64,000 nucleotides of DNA from JALYYC01 sp039922495 (GCA_039922495.1 JBDTEO010000020.1:1-64000); one strand, 5' to 3'. Positions 33,252 to 42,796 are shown, numbered from the stretch's first letter. Notes: generated from the letters alone by a model not told the origin. Program-made: numbers and translations.

Positions 33252-34358
33252 CTAGATGGCGGTCGGGGTCCGAGCCTTCGCCAGTTTGGCGATGATGGCG
33301 TCCGCTACCTGACTCGTCCCTACGGCGGTGGGGTCATTCCGGTCAGCCTTCATGTCGTAGGTGACGTAGCGCCCTTCCCGGATGGTTTCCGCGATCGCGC
33401 CTTCCAGCATGTTCCCGGCATAGGTCTCGCCCAGGTGGCGGAGCATCATGACGCCGGAGAGCATCATCGCCATCGGGTTGATGCGGTTCATCCCCGCGTA
33501 CTTGGGGGCACTCCCATGGGTCGCCTCGAAGAGGGCGACCGTGTCGCCCAGGTTGGCGCCCGGCGCCAGGCCCAGGCCGCCGACCAGGCCGGCCGCGAGG
33601 TCCGACAGGATGTCGCCGTAGAGGTTTGGGAGAACCAGGACGTCGTACTCCTCGGGATACTGGACCAGCTGCATCGACATGTTGTCCACGATCCGGTCAT
33701 TGAACTCGATGTCCGGATGCTCCCTGGCGATCTCCTGGGCAACCTGGAGAAACAGGCCGTCGGTGAATTTCATGATGTTGGCCTTGTGGACCGCGGTCAC
33801 CTTGCGCCGGCCGTGCGTGCGTGCGTACTCGAAGGCGTAATTGACGATGCGCCTGCAGGCGGTGATCGAGAGGGCCTTGATGCTGATGCCCGAGTCAGGC
33901 TTGATGGTCTTCCTGGTCCCCTCCTCGATCTGCTTGATGATGGTTGCCGTCTCGGGTTTCCCTTCCTGGAACTCGATCCCGGCGTAGATATCCTCGGTAT
34001 TTTCGCGGACGATCACGAGGTCGATGTTCTGAAAACGGGACCGCACCCCTGGGTAGCTCTTGCAGGGGCGCACCAACGCGTAGAGATCGAGCTCCTTTCG
34101 CAGCGCCACGTTGACGGAGCGGATGCCTTTGCCGAGCGGAGTGGTGAGCGGTCCTTTGATCGCGACCTTGTTGCGGCGGATGGAATCCAGGACATGGTCG
34201 GGCATCGGCGTCCCGTATTGATCCATGACCCCAAGACCGGCGTTCTGGACGTCCCATTCGAACGAGACGCCGGTCGCCTCGAGCACACGTCGTGTGGCTT
34301 CGCTCACCTCAGGACCGACACCGTCCCCGGGGATTAGGGTTACGCGATGCGCTGCCAA
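33252..34358 (-). CDS. NAD(P)-dependent isocitrate dehydrogenase-type decarboxylating dehydrogenase
   Basis: 368 residues, isocitrate/isopropylmalate dehydrogenase family. Substrate loop GPLTTPLGKGIRSVNVALRK, then RPCKSYPGV and RENTEDIYAGIEF favour isocitrate; metal site NLYGDILSDLAAGLVGGLG; nucleotide site FEATHGSAPKYAGMN. The size matches short NAD-type IDHs. It probably makes 2-oxoglutarate; homoisocitrate or isopropylmalate cannot be fully excluded. Divergent from the SnoaL gene. Confidence 0.85.
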   Translation of the reverse strand: MAAHRVTLIPGDGVGPEVSEATRRVLEATGVSFEWDVQNAGLGVMDQYGTPMPDHVLDSIRRNKVAIKGPLTTPLGKGIRSVNVALRKELDLYALVRPCKSYPGVRSRFQNIDLVIVRENTEDIYAGIEFQEGKPETATIIKQIEEGTRKTIKPDSGISIKALSITACRRIVNYAFEYARTHGRRKVTAVHKANIMKFTDGLFLQVAQEIAREHPDIEFNDRIVDNMSMQLVQYPEEYDVLVLPNLYGDILSDLAAGLVGGLGLAPGANLGDTVALFEATHGSAPKYAGMNRINPMAMMLSGVMMLRHLGETYAGNMLEGAIAETIREGRYVTYDMKADRNDPTAVGTSQVADAIIAKLAKARTPTAI

Positions 34359-34401
34359 AACGGACCAAGTCTACCAGCCACTCCGTTGCTATCCTCTACC
34401 T

Positions 34402-34890
34402 GTGACCCCCACGGATCTGCAGGCCAACCCGTTCGAGACACGGGCAGAGAGCCCACGCGCGCGGGCCAACTATGAGCTCTGGATCAAGCACGCCCGAGCC
34501 GAGAATCGCCGTGAATTGGATCGGCTGATCAGCACCCTGCACGAGGACTGCGAGTACGAGGTTGTCCCCCTCGCGCAGCGCTGGCGGGGAAAGGCCGAGG
34601 TGCGCGAGTTCTACCTCGGGCTCTGGCGCGGGATCCCGAACGTCAAACTCACCTTGCTGAACCGCATCGATGCCGAGGACTGCATCGTGGAGGAGTCGGA
34701 GGTGTGGGGCCGCATGGAGGGCCCGCTCTTCGGCGTCGAGCCGAGCGGACAGGAGCTTCGCTATCGGGTCGTGATCTTTTTCCCGGTGAAGGACAACCTC
34801 TTTACCGGTGAGCGCGTGTACTTCGACCTGGCGGAGTTCGCGCGCCAGGTGCCGGCAGCGAGACCCCTGCTGAAGATGAACGCCGTATAA
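34402..34890 (+). CDS. SnoaL-like (NTF2-fold) protein
   Basis: 162 residues. ELDRLISTLHEDCEYEVVPL, RGKAEVREFYLGLWRGIPNV and FFPVKDNLFTGERVYFD fit the SnoaL-like polyketide-cyclase/ester-cyclase group of NTF2 folds. GTG 34402 is the likely start because upstream frame is antisense to the dehydrogenase gene. Substrate unknown. It precedes pntAA by 13 nt. Confidence 0.75.
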   Translation: MTPTDLQANPFETRAESPRARANYELWIKHARAENRRELDRLISTLHEDCEYEVVPLAQRWRGKAEVREFYLGLWRGIPNVKLTLLNRIDAEDCIVEESEVWGRMEGPLFGVEPSGQELRYRVVIFFPVKDNLFTGERVYFDLAEFARQVPAARPLLKMNAV

Positions 34891-34903
34891 TCCCGCCCGC
34901 AGC

Positions 34904-36040
34904 ATGAAGGTTGGCGTTCCGAAGGAGATGACGGCCGGCGAGCGGCGCGTCGGTCTTGTCCCCGACGGCGTCACCAAGCTGGGGGCGGCAAAGCTCGAGC
35001 TCAGCATCCAGGCCGGTGCGGGCGGCGAGGCCTTTTTTCCCGACGAGGCATATCAGAAAGCCGGGGCTACCATCGTGCCTGACGCCCAAAGCCTGTTCAA
35101 AGGGGCGGACGCCATCCTCAAGGTGCAGCCGCCGAGCCTCGAGGAGGTCGCCTGGATGCGCGCCGGTGCGCTCTCGATCAGCTTCCTCCAACCATCGACC
35201 CATGCGGACGTCGTCAAGGCGCTGGCCCGCCAGCAGGTGACCGCGTTTAGCCTGGAGCTCGTGCCCCGCATCAGCCGGGCGCAAAGCATGGATGCCCTCT
35301 CCTCGCAGGCCGGCGTGTCCGGATACAAGGCGGTCCTGATCGCGGCGACGCGGCTACCCAAGTTCTTTCCGCTCCTGATCACCGCCGCGGGCACCGTCAC
35401 GCCCGCCCGGGTGCTGGTGCTCGGCGCCGGCGTTGCCGGCCTGCAGGCGATCGCCACCGCCCGACGACTGGGCGCCGTCGTGGAAGCCTACGACGTCCGG
35501 CCGGCGGTGAAGGAGGAGGTCAAGAGCCTGGGAGCCAGCTTCGTCGAGCTTGCGCTCGAGGCCCAGGAAGGGCAGGGCGGGTACGCGAAGGAACAATCCG
35601 AAGAATTCCTGAAGCGGCAGCGGGAGCTGATCGGCGACCATGTCGCCGCCGCCGACGTCGTTATCACCACCGCCGCGATCCCCGGACGACGGGCGCCGGT
35701 CCTGGTGACCAAGGACATGGTCACTCGGATGCGCCCGGGATCCGTCATCGTCGACCTCGCCGCCGATAGTGGCGGGAATGTCGAGTCCACCAGGTCCGGG
35801 GAAGTGATCGTCGTCAGCGGCGTGACGGTCGACGGCACCCGCAATATCCCCAGTACGATGCCGGTCCATGCCAGCCAGCTGTTCAGCCGAAACGTCAGCG
35901 CGCTCCTGCTCGCCCTGGTTAAAGACGGCAAGCTCAACCTCGATTTCAACGACGACATCGTCAAGGGCGCTTGCCTGACCCACGGCGGTGACGTGATTCA
36001 TCCGCGGGCGAAAGAAGTCCTGGAAGGGTCGAAGCCTTGA
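34904..36040 (+). CDS. pntAA: NAD(P) transhydrogenase subunit alpha part 1
   Basis: 378 residues; matches the NAD(H)-binding domain I of proton-translocating transhydrogenase. Landmarks: MKVGVPKEMTAGERRVGLVP, FLQPSTHADVVKAL, ISRAQSMDALSSQA, VLVLGAGVAGLQAIATARRL, DLAADSGGNVE. It is a split alpha subunit lacking membrane helices; these are encoded by the next gene, which overlaps by 4 nt. Confidence 0.95.
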   Translation: MKVGVPKEMTAGERRVGLVPDGVTKLGAAKLELSIQAGAGGEAFFPDEAYQKAGATIVPDAQSLFKGADAILKVQPPSLEEVAWMRAGALSISFLQPSTHADVVKALARQQVTAFSLELVPRISRAQSMDALSSQAGVSGYKAVLIAATRLPKFFPLLITAAGTVTPARVLVLGAGVAGLQAIATARRLGAVVEAYDVRPAVKEEVKSLGASFVELALEAQEGQGGYAKEQSEEFLKRQRELIGDHVAAADVVITTAAIPGRRAPVLVTKDMVTRMRPGSVIVDLAADSGGNVESTRSGEVIVVSGVTVDGTRNIPSTMPVHASQLFSRNVSALLLALVKDGKLNLDFNDDIVKGACLTHGGDVIHPRAKEVLEGSKP

Positions 36041-36345
36041 ACGCCGGGCTTTTCAATGAGTTCACCTTCTTCATCCTCGCGATCTTCGTCGGCATCGAAG
36101 TGATCTCGAAGGTGCCAACCATCCTGCATACGCCGCTGATGTCCGGCACCAACGCGATCCACGGCATCATCCTGGTCGGCGCGATCCTGATCGCGGCCAG
36201 TGCCAACAACCCACTGCAGATCATCCTGGGCCTGGTGGCGGTCACGCTGGCCACGATTAACGTCGTCGGCGGCTTCGTCGTGACCGATCGCATGCTGGAG
36301 ATGTTCAAGGGTCGCCAGGCGCCGGCGCGGCCGGAGAAAAAATGA
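36037..36345 (+). CDS. pntAB: NAD(P) transhydrogenase subunit alpha part 2
   Basis: 102 residues with three membrane helices (FFILAIFVGIEVISKVP, IHGIILVGAILIAASANN, ILGLVAVTLATINVVGGFVV) and the family sequence LHTPLMSGTNAIHGI. It overlaps pntAA and pntB by 4 nt each, so the three are translated as a unit. Confidence 0.95.
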   Translation: MNAGLFNEFTFFILAIFVGIEVISKVPTILHTPLMSGTNAIHGIILVGAILIAASANNPLQIILGLVAVTLATINVVGGFVVTDRMLEMFKGRQAPARPEKK

Positions 36346-37727
36346 ACCTGGCCATCGCCTTCGCCTACTTGGTCGCCGCCGTCCTCTTCATCCTCGGCCT
36401 GAAACAGCTCAGCTCGCCGAAAGGCGCGCGCCAGGGCAACCAGACAGCGGCGGTTGGCATGGTCATCGCCCTGCTCGCGACGCTGCCCCTCCTCCACTTC
36501 ACCACCGCCGGCCTGGCCGTGACCGTCCTTGGAATCGTGATCGGCGCCCCGCTGGGCGCGATCTCGGCGCGCCGAGTCAAGATGACGGCGATGCCGCAGA
36601 TGGTCGCGGCATTCAACGGCGTCGGCGGGGGCGCCGCCGCGCTGGTGGCCGTCTCCGAATTGCTCAGCCAGGGCGACCATCCCGCCTTCGCGATCGCCTT
36701 TCCCAGCGTGCTTTCGATCGTGATCGGCGGCGTCTCCTTCGCCGGCAGCGTGCTGGCCTTCGCCAAGCTGCAAGCGTTGCTCACCGGCACGCCGATCAGC
36801 TACCCCGGCCAGCAGATCGTCAACGCGCTCCTGGCCCTGGCCATCGTGGGCCTGGCGATCGCGATCGTACTGGTCGCCTCGATTCCTCTCTACTTCGTCG
36901 CGCTGCTCATCCTGGCGCTTGTCCTCGGGGTCGCCTTCGTGCTGCCGATTGGTGGCGCCGACATGCCGGTCGTCATCTCCCTGCTTAACGCCTTCACCGG
37001 CCTGGCCGTCGCCGCTAGCGGCTTCGTGCTGGGCAACTTCGCGCTGATCGTCGCCGGGACGCTGGTGGGTGCCTCAGGAACGATTCTCACCAAGCTGATG
37101 AGCGAGGCGATGGGGCGCTCACTCGCGAATGTGCTCTTCGGTGCCTTTGGCAGCGTGGTTGCCGGGCCCGCCAGCGCGACGAGCGCCGAAGGCAAGAGCG
37201 TTCGGTCAGGCACCCCCGAGGACGTCGGCACCATGCTGGCGTACTCGCGACGCGTGATCATCGTGCCTGGCTACGGGCTGGCCGTAGCCCAGGCGCAGCA
37301 CGCGGTGCGCGAGCTGGCCGACGAGCTGGAGAAGCGGGGCGTCGACGTCGACTATGCGATCCATCCGGTGGCGGGACGCATGCCAGGGCACATGAACGTC
37401 CTGCTTGCCGAGGCGAACGTCCCCTACGAGCAACTCAAGGAGATGGACGAGATCAATTCCGAGTTCAAGCAGGCTGACGTGGCCCTGGTGGTCGGTGCCA
37501 ACGACGTCGTCAACCCGGCGGCCCACAAGACGCCGGGGAGTCCGATCTACGGGATGCCGATCCTCAACGTCGAGGACGCAAAGAACATTGTCTTCATGAA
37601 GCGGAGCCTGCGGCCGGGGTTTGCCGGCATCGACAACGAGCTGCTCTACGATCCGAAGACGATCATGCTGTTCGGCGACGCCAAGGATTCACTGACCAAG
37701 CTGGTGGCGGCCGTCAAGGCCGCCTGA
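36342..37727 (+). CDS. pntB: NAD(P) transhydrogenase subunit beta
   Basis: 461 residues. About nine membrane helices, then the NADP(H)-binding domain III (VIIVPGYGLAVAQAQHAVRE, IHPVAGRMPGHMNVLLAEAN, LVVGANDVVNPAA, FMKRSLRPGFAGIDN). With PntAA/AB it uses the proton gradient to reduce NADP with NADH, supplying NADPH for reductive biosynthesis and thiol systems. Its stop directly abuts the convergent msrB stop. Confidence 0.96.
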   Translation: MNLAIAFAYLVAAVLFILGLKQLSSPKGARQGNQTAAVGMVIALLATLPLLHFTTAGLAVTVLGIVIGAPLGAISARRVKMTAMPQMVAAFNGVGGGAAALVAVSELLSQGDHPAFAIAFPSVLSIVIGGVSFAGSVLAFAKLQALLTGTPISYPGQQIVNALLALAIVGLAIAIVLVASIPLYFVALLILALVLGVAFVLPIGGADMPVVISLLNAFTGLAVAASGFVLGNFALIVAGTLVGASGTILTKLMSEAMGRSLANVLFGAFGSVVAGPASATSAEGKSVRSGTPEDVGTMLAYSRRVIIVPGYGLAVAQAQHAVRELADELEKRGVDVDYAIHPVAGRMPGHMNVLLAEANVPYEQLKEMDEINSEFKQADVALVVGANDVVNPAAHKTPGSPIYGMPILNVEDAKNIVFMKRSLRPGFAGIDNELLYDPKTIMLFGDAKDSLTKLVAAVKAA

Positions 37728-38132
37728 CTACTCGGCCGGCTCAGGCTTCAGGTCGAGCGCCAGCGAGTTGATGCAGTAGCGCTGGCCGGTCGGCTGCGGG
37801 CCATCGTCGAAGACGTGGCCAAGATGTGATCCGCACCGCTTACAGACGACCTCCGTGCGGCGCATGAACAGACTGTTGTCGGACCGGAGCTCGACGTTTT
37901 CGGTGTTCGCCGGCTCATAGAAGCTGGGCCACCCCGTTCCCGATTCGAACTTCGTCTTCGAGCTGAACAGCTCAGCGCCGCACGCAGCGCAGCGGTAGGT
38001 CCCGTCCGCCTTGGCGTGGACGTACTTTCCGGTAAAGGGCCGCTCGGTCCCCTTCTTGCGCAGCACGTTGTACTGCTCCGGGGTCAGCGTCTCGCGCCAC
38101 TCCTCGTCGGTTTTCTTGATCTCGGTGGTCAC
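37728..38132 (-). CDS. msrB: Peptide-methionine (R)-S-oxide reductase
   Basis: 134 residues, whole SelR domain: YVHAKADGTYRCAACGAELF and EVVCKRCGSHLGHVFDDGP supply four zinc Cys, and QRYCINSLALDL holds the catalytic Cys (a normal Cys codon here, not TGA). It repairs methionine-R-sulfoxide in proteins. GTG 38132 overlaps the TGA of the dedA-like gene (GTGA), so the two are coupled. Confidence 0.94.
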   Translation of the reverse strand: MTTEIKKTDEEWRETLTPEQYNVLRKKGTERPFTGKYVHAKADGTYRCAACGAELFSSKTKFESGTGWPSFYEPANTENVELRSDNSLFMRRTEVVCKRCGSHLGHVFDDGPQPTGQRYCINSLALDLKPEPAE

Positions 38133-38902
38133 GGGGTTGAGTCTAGGCGGCGGGGAGCCCGCTTGCTCCGATCGAACCTGAATATCACGACGACGACGGC
38201 CACCAGAAGGGCCGCAATACCGATCAGCACCGCCGCTTGCCGGTAGGCTCGAAGCGCCTGCGCGACGTGGCCCCCGACGGTTACGCCGAGGAAGAGAAAG
38301 ACGGCAATCCAGGCGGCGCTGGAGACGGCGACGCTCAGCGCGAAGACCGGATAGGGCAGCTTGAAGATGCCGGCGGCGACCGTAAGCGGCACCCGTAGCC
38401 CAAAGATGTGGCGCCCGAAAATCAGGGCCCAGGCGCCCCAGCGCGTGAACCACAAGTCGGCTTGCGCCATGCGCTGCGGCGTCAGGTGCAGAATCCGGCC
38501 CAGCCGGCGGTCGAGTAAGCCGCGTCCCCACTTGCGCGAGATGAAGTACAGGTTGCTGGACCCGAGGACGACCATCGCCGTGAGGCCGAGCCAGGCCGCA
38601 ACCCAGGCGGCAAGGTCGGCCGGCACATGGTGCCCGACCCACATCACGACGAAGTCGCCCGGGACCACCATCGGGATGCCTGACTCCTCGATATAGAGCA
38701 GCGCGAAGGCGGCGGCGCCACCAAAGCTGTGGAAGGCAGCCCTGATCAGTGGGCCGACATCGTCGATCGCGCTGGGCACACTCCCGTCCTCGAAGACGAC
38801 CAGGATCAGCGCCAGGAGGAGGATAAGCGCAAGACCGACCCCGGCCGCCAGACCCCGACGGCCCACTCGAGGTGGCGTGCGCAGCAAAATCATCCGCTCC
38901 AT
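38129..38902 (-). CDS. DedA family membrane protein
   Basis: 257 residues. N-terminal helix (GLALILLLALILVVF), then the DedA/SNARE-associated domain with YIEESGIPMVVPGDFVVMW, GLTAMVVLGSSNLYFISRKW, FTRWGAWALIFGRHIFGLRV and VAAGIFKLPYPVFALS. Relatives move phospholipids across the membrane. ATG 38902 opens the conserved part; upstream frame runs into the tRNA-Phe gene. Confidence 0.88.
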   Translation of the reverse strand: MERMILLRTPPRVGRRGLAAGVGLALILLLALILVVFEDGSVPSAIDDVGPLIRAAFHSFGGAAAFALLYIEESGIPMVVPGDFVVMWVGHHVPADLAAWVAAWLGLTAMVVLGSSNLYFISRKWGRGLLDRRLGRILHLTPQRMAQADLWFTRWGAWALIFGRHIFGLRVPLTVAAGIFKLPYPVFALSVAVSSAAWIAVFLFLGVTVGGHVAQALRAYRQAAVLIGIAALLVAVVVVIFRFDRSKRAPRRLDSTP

Positions 38903-38946
38903 TCCTCTGTATATCGACCTGGGTAGCGAAACCGTGCGTTCAAGAG

Positions 38947-39019
38947 TGCCGAGGGCCAGAATCGGACTGGCGACACCACGATTTTCAGTCGTGTGCTCTA
39001 CCAACTGAGCTACCTCGGC
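38947..39019 (-). tRNA. tRNA-Phe (GAA)
   Basis: 73 nt with discriminator A. Acceptor GCCGAGG/CCTCGGC, D arm GCTC-AGTTGGTAG-AGC, anticodon arm CACGA-CTGAAAA-TCGTG, T arm GCCAG-TCCGATT-CTGGC. CCA is not encoded. Confidence 0.95.
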
Positions 39020-39084
39020 ACGAGTCGGTATTCTAATTCCCCGGCCGGTGGCGGACAAGGCGCCCGGCATGGCATGCTCTACGG

Positions 39085-39285
39085 ATGGTCGGGTCAACCC
39101 CATTCGTGGTCCTGGGGATCGTCCTGATGGTTGGGGTGGCCGGAGCGTTCGTCGTCGTAGCGCTGCGGTTGACCTCGAGCCGGCGCAACGCCGCGCTGGC
39201 ATTTGGCCTGTTCCTGGTTGCCGTCACCCTCGGCATCGCCGCGCTTGCCACGTTGACGTTCTTCAACAAGTCCAGGTTCGGCTAG
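39085..39285 (+). CDS. Small two-TM protein
   Basis: 66 residues with two helices (FVVLGIVLMVGVAGAFVVVA and LAFGLFLVAVTLGIAALATL) joined by a basic loop. No family recognised. It ends directly before the ATG of the coiled-coil gene, so the pair is probably one transcript. Confidence 0.55.
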   Translation: MVGSTPFVVLGIVLMVGVAGAFVVVALRLTSSRRNAALAFGLFLVAVTLGIAALATLTFFNKSRFG

Positions 39286-39588
39286 ATGGGCGGCACCAGG
39301 GAAGACCCGAGCCACCGAGAGGAGCTCACGAGCGAACTCACCACGCTGGACCGGCAATTGCGGGAGCTTTCTGACCAGTGGGACGAAGTCGAGGCAACGA
39401 TCAGCGAGAAGGTCCGGCGGCGCCGGGAGCTAATCTCGCGCCAGGAGGAGACCAACGAGGACCACTCGGACGAGTTGAACCGGCTCCAGTCTGATGTCTT
39501 TGCGCTGCGCGACCGGCTCGACCAGCTGCGCGACGCGCGCCTGGATTTCAGCGCGCTCTCCCGGATCCTGAAGCAGGCTAAGGCCTAG
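39286..39588 (+). CDS. Short coiled-coil protein
   Basis: 100 residues, almost entirely charged heptads (LTTLDRQLRELSDQWDEVEA, LNRLQSDVFALRDRLDQLRD), with no membrane segment or catalytic motif. The start abuts the stop of the two-TM gene. Function unknown; perhaps a structural partner of that protein. Confidence 0.6.
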   Translation: MGGTREDPSHREELTSELTTLDRQLRELSDQWDEVEATISEKVRRRRELISRQEETNEDHSDELNRLQSDVFALRDRLDQLRDARLDFSALSRILKQAKA

Positions 39589-39594
39589 CGCGGT

Positions 39595-39620
39595 GGCCCC
39601 GGGCGTACGCGCCCGGGGCC
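39595..39620. terminator. Bidirectional terminator-like hairpin
   Basis: An 11-bp perfect GC stem (39595-39605 with 39610-39620) around TACG lies between the convergent coiled-coil gene and acs. No T-run follows on either side, so efficiency is uncertain. Confidence 0.6.
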
Positions 39621-39634
39621 CGATCGAGCCGGGA

Positions 39635-41608
39635 TTACGCTTCTTCCGTCGCCGCCTCCGCCTTTGCCCGGCGACCGATCTCGGTCACGACCGCCGGGTC
39701 GGCGAGCGTCGTCGTGTCGCCGAGTTCCCGCTGTTCGGCCACATCGCGCAGCAGCCGCCGCATGATCTTGCCAGAGCGGGTCTTGGGCAGCTCCGGCGTG
39801 AAGACGATGTTGGCGGGCGCCGCGATCTTCCCGATCTTTTTGCTCACGTGGTCGCGGAGCTCCTTGAGCATCTCCGGGGAGCCTTCCGCGCCTCCCTTGA
39901 GCGTCACGTACGCCACGATCGCCTGGCCCGTCTGCTTATCACTCCGACCGCACACCGCCGCCTCGGCCACCTTCGGGTGGTCGACGAGCGCACTTTCGAC
40001 CTCGATCGTCGAGATCCGGTGAGCGGATACGTTCATGACGTCGTCGACCCGGCCCATCAGCCAGAAGTCGCCATCCTGGTCGACCCGCGCGCCGTCGCCG
40101 GCGAAATAGACGCCCTTGAACTTGCTCCAGTAGGTCTGGAGGTAGCGGTCGTGATCCCGGAAGATCCCCCGCAGCATGGCGGGCCAGGGCCGCTTGAGCA
40201 CCAGGTAGCCGCCCCCGCCCGGGCCGACCTCCTCGCCCGCGTCGTTGTAGACGGCAGCCTCGACCCCCGGGAACGGCTTGGTCGCCGAGCCCGGCTTGAG
40301 CGTCGTGATCCCCGGGAGCGGCGTGATCAGGATCATCCCGGTCTCCGTCTGCCACCAGGTATCGACTACCGGTGTCTTACCGCCGCCGATGTGATCCCGG
40401 TACCAGATCCATGCCTCCGGGTTGATCGGCTCCCCGACCGACCCCAGCAACCGCAACGAGCTGAGGTCGTGCTTCTGCGCGTACTCCGGCCCCCACTTCA
40501 TGTGGGTCCGGATCGCCGTCGGGGCCGTGTAGAGCACGTCGACCTTGTAGCGCTCGATGATCGACCACCAGCGGTCCTTGTCGGGAAAATCTGGCGTTCC
40601 CTCGTAGAGGATGCCGGTGGTGCCGTTGCAGAGTGGGCCGTAGACGATGTAGCTATGGCCGGTCACCCAGCCGATATCCGCCGCGCACCAGTAGACCGAG
40701 TCCGGCTTGATGTCGAAGATGTAGTGATGGGTGCTCGCGGTCCCGACCAGGTACCCGGCGGTCGTGTGCACGATCCCCTTCGGCCTGGCCGTCGTGCCGC
40801 TGGTGTAAAGCAGGTAGAGCAGGTCCTCGGCATCCATCTCCTCGCAAGGGCAGGAAGCCGGGTCGGCACTCGCGTCCTTCACCAGCTCATGCCACCAGAG
40901 GTCTCGGCCCTCCTTCATCACCGTTTCGCCGTCGGTTCGACGCAAGACGACGGACTTCTTGACCCTGGGCGCCTGGTCGAGCGCGGCGTCGGCGTTCTTC
41001 TTGAGCGGGACCCGTCCACCCTTGCGCCAGCCCTCGTTCTGTGTGATCAGGAACTCGCACTCCATATCGTTGAGCCGGCCTGACAGGGAGTCGGCGCTGA
41101 AGCCGCCGAACACGACGGTATGCGGGGCGCCCAGCCGGGCGCAGGCGAGCATCGCCACCGGCAGCTCCGGCACCATGCCCATGTAGATCCCGACCGGCGT
41201 GCCCTTCTTGACACCGAGCTTCTTCAGGCCGTTGGCAAAGCGAACCACATCGCGCTGGAGATCCTTGAAGGTGATGGTCCGAAGCTGGTCCGCCGGCTCG
41301 CCCTCCCAGTGGTAGGCGACCTTGTCGCCGCGACCCGCCTCGACATGCCGGTCGACGCAGTTGTAGCAGGCATTCAGCTTCCCGCCGAGGTACCACTTGG
41401 CGTAGGGCAGCTTCCATTCGAGGACCTTGTCGAAGGGCTTGAACCAGGTGACCCGCGTCTCCCCTTCCGCCTTCCAGAACTCCTCGAATCCCATCGTGTA
41501 GATGTCGGGCTTGGCGTTGGCATTCGCGGCAAAGTCGGGGGGCGGCGGAAATCGCCGCTCCTCGACCTGGGTCGATTCGATCGCATGCGCGCCCGTCTGC
41601 GTTTGCAT
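39635..41608 (-). CDS. acs: Acetyl-CoA synthetase
   Basis: 657 residues, full length. KWYLGGKLNACYNCVDRHVE, the ATP loop YTSGTTARPKGIVHTTAGYL, DIGWVTGHSYIVYGPL, DTWWQTETGMILITPLPG, FAGDGARVDQDGDFWLMGRV, and the C-terminal Lys of KTRSGKIMRRLL that is acetylated in Acs regulation. It converts acetate to acetyl-CoA. The start overlaps the stop of the acetate transporter gene by one base (TAATG), fitting an acetate uptake operon. Confidence 0.96.
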   Translation of the reverse strand: MQTQTGAHAIESTQVEERRFPPPPDFAANANAKPDIYTMGFEEFWKAEGETRVTWFKPFDKVLEWKLPYAKWYLGGKLNACYNCVDRHVEAGRGDKVAYHWEGEPADQLRTITFKDLQRDVVRFANGLKKLGVKKGTPVGIYMGMVPELPVAMLACARLGAPHTVVFGGFSADSLSGRLNDMECEFLITQNEGWRKGGRVPLKKNADAALDQAPRVKKSVVLRRTDGETVMKEGRDLWWHELVKDASADPASCPCEEMDAEDLLYLLYTSGTTARPKGIVHTTAGYLVGTASTHHYIFDIKPDSVYWCAADIGWVTGHSYIVYGPLCNGTTGILYEGTPDFPDKDRWWSIIERYKVDVLYTAPTAIRTHMKWGPEYAQKHDLSSLRLLGSVGEPINPEAWIWYRDHIGGGKTPVVDTWWQTETGMILITPLPGITTLKPGSATKPFPGVEAAVYNDAGEEVGPGGGGYLVLKRPWPAMLRGIFRDHDRYLQTYWSKFKGVYFAGDGARVDQDGDFWLMGRVDDVMNVSAHRISTIEVESALVDHPKVAEAAVCGRSDKQTGQAIVAYVTLKGGAEGSPEMLKELRDHVSKKIGKIAAPANIVFTPELPKTRSGKIMRRLLRDVAEQRELGDTTTLADPAVVTEIGRRAKAEAATEEA

Positions 41609-42285
41609 TACCGCTGGACCGGGGCGGGCTCGCGGAACCCGCTCGAGCCCACCGCGGACTCGCGCCATAAGGGTGTGCCGACCGGCAGGTAGGGCCGTGT
41701 GCCCATCGAGTTGATGACGTCGGCCGCGGAAGTGTACCAGGCGACGAACGCCGTGATCACGCCCACGTAGCCGCCCAGATGGATGATGTCGACGTTGCCG
41801 GCAAAGAAGCCCCAAAAGAGCAGGATCTCGGTGATCTCGAGCGTCAGGAAAACGGCGAAAACCGCGGCGTTGACGCGCAGCGCCCAGAGCATCATGTAGG
41901 TGTTGAAGATGGCAAACCCGAGAAGAAACCATCCGAGCGAGACCGTGACATCCGCGGCGACGACCTTGCCGAAGGCGGCCAGCGCGAGGTACGTTCCCAG
42001 CGCGAGCCAGAAGCCGCCGTAGGTTGAGAAGGCGGTGGCGGCGAAGGTATTCCGGTTGCGGAACGCCCACATCCCGGCCATAAATTGCGCCAGGCCGCCA
42101 TAGAAGATCGCCAAGCCAATCACGATCGTATTGGCGTGCTTGTCGAAGCCGAAGAGCCCGGCGTTGTGGGCGCTCAGGACGAACGTGGTGAGCGCGAAGG
42201 CGGCCAGGCCGAGCGGGCCTGGATCGGCCACCACCGGCGTCGTCGCCGGTGTTGCCATAATTCGCTGTGAGTCGTTGATCGCCAT
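41608..42285 (-). CDS. satP: Acetate transporter, GPR1/FUN34/YaaH (SatP) family
   Basis: 225 residues with six membrane helices. DPGPLGLAAFALTTFVLSAH carries the family NPxG-L-like motif, followed by YGGLAQFMAGMWAFRNRNTF and FSTYGGFWLALGTY. It takes up acetate or succinate with protons. ATG 42285 has a GGAG about 9 nt upstream. Coupled to acs. Confidence 0.9.
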   Translation of the reverse strand: MAINDSQRIMATPATTPVVADPGPLGLAAFALTTFVLSAHNAGLFGFDKHANTIVIGLAIFYGGLAQFMAGMWAFRNRNTFAATAFSTYGGFWLALGTYLALAAFGKVVAADVTVSLGWFLLGFAIFNTYMMLWALRVNAAVFAVFLTLEITEILLFWGFFAGNVDIIHLGGYVGVITAFVAWYTSAADVINSMGTRPYLPVGTPLWRESAVGSSGFREPAPVQR

Positions 42286-42796
42286 TGAATTCACTCTCCT
42301 CGCAAAGTCGTTTACCAACAGTGCAGAGCGAAGGCGCGGCTCAGGGGGCATGGGGGCGGTGCGGGAACCGGACTACAGCCGCAAAAAAGGCCGTTGCTTC
42401 CACCTCCCCAACCGAAACGCGATCTCCTGGATCCGAGCTTACAGTCGACCTAGAACTGGCGGCCAGCTGATATATCTCCTCCCAGCGGAGGCCATCGCAA
42501 CGATTCCCACTCCCGAGCCCTTGGCTGGCCGCCTTAGCTTGACAATACGCCGTCTACGCTTTCTGTCAACTACGGCTGGGGCGATTCCCTCTGCCGCCCT
42601 TCCGAGAGCCGTTTTGGCCTGCACTCGTTCGGCACCGCCCCGGGTAAAGAGCCATCCGGTCACGAGGGCCACCGCCTCCGGGGCCCGAGGCACGGGAGGC
42701 AGCCCAGACCTCGTCGAATTCGGCGTCCCGAAACGGGCGGACTGTGACGCGTCGCCCTTCGACAGACTCAATGCCGGCAACCGGCTCAGCGGAATC
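42286..42796. other. Intergenic stretch upstream of satP
   Basis: No gene seen on either strand. It should hold the satP-acs promoter. It contains CCTTCGACAGACTCA at about 42759, which resembles a short motif common as an interspersed repeat in many genomes; it has no clear function here. Confidence 0.4.

Noticed and set aside
37728..38132. Selenocysteine in MsrB
   Set aside because: MsrB is a selenoprotein in some organisms, but here the catalytic residue in RYCIN is an ordinary Cys codon and no in-frame TGA exists.
42755..42775. Interspersed repeat copy near tRNA-Val (CCTTCGACAGACTCA)
   Set aside because: Only one imperfect copy is visible in the window, so it cannot be called a repeat from this sequence.
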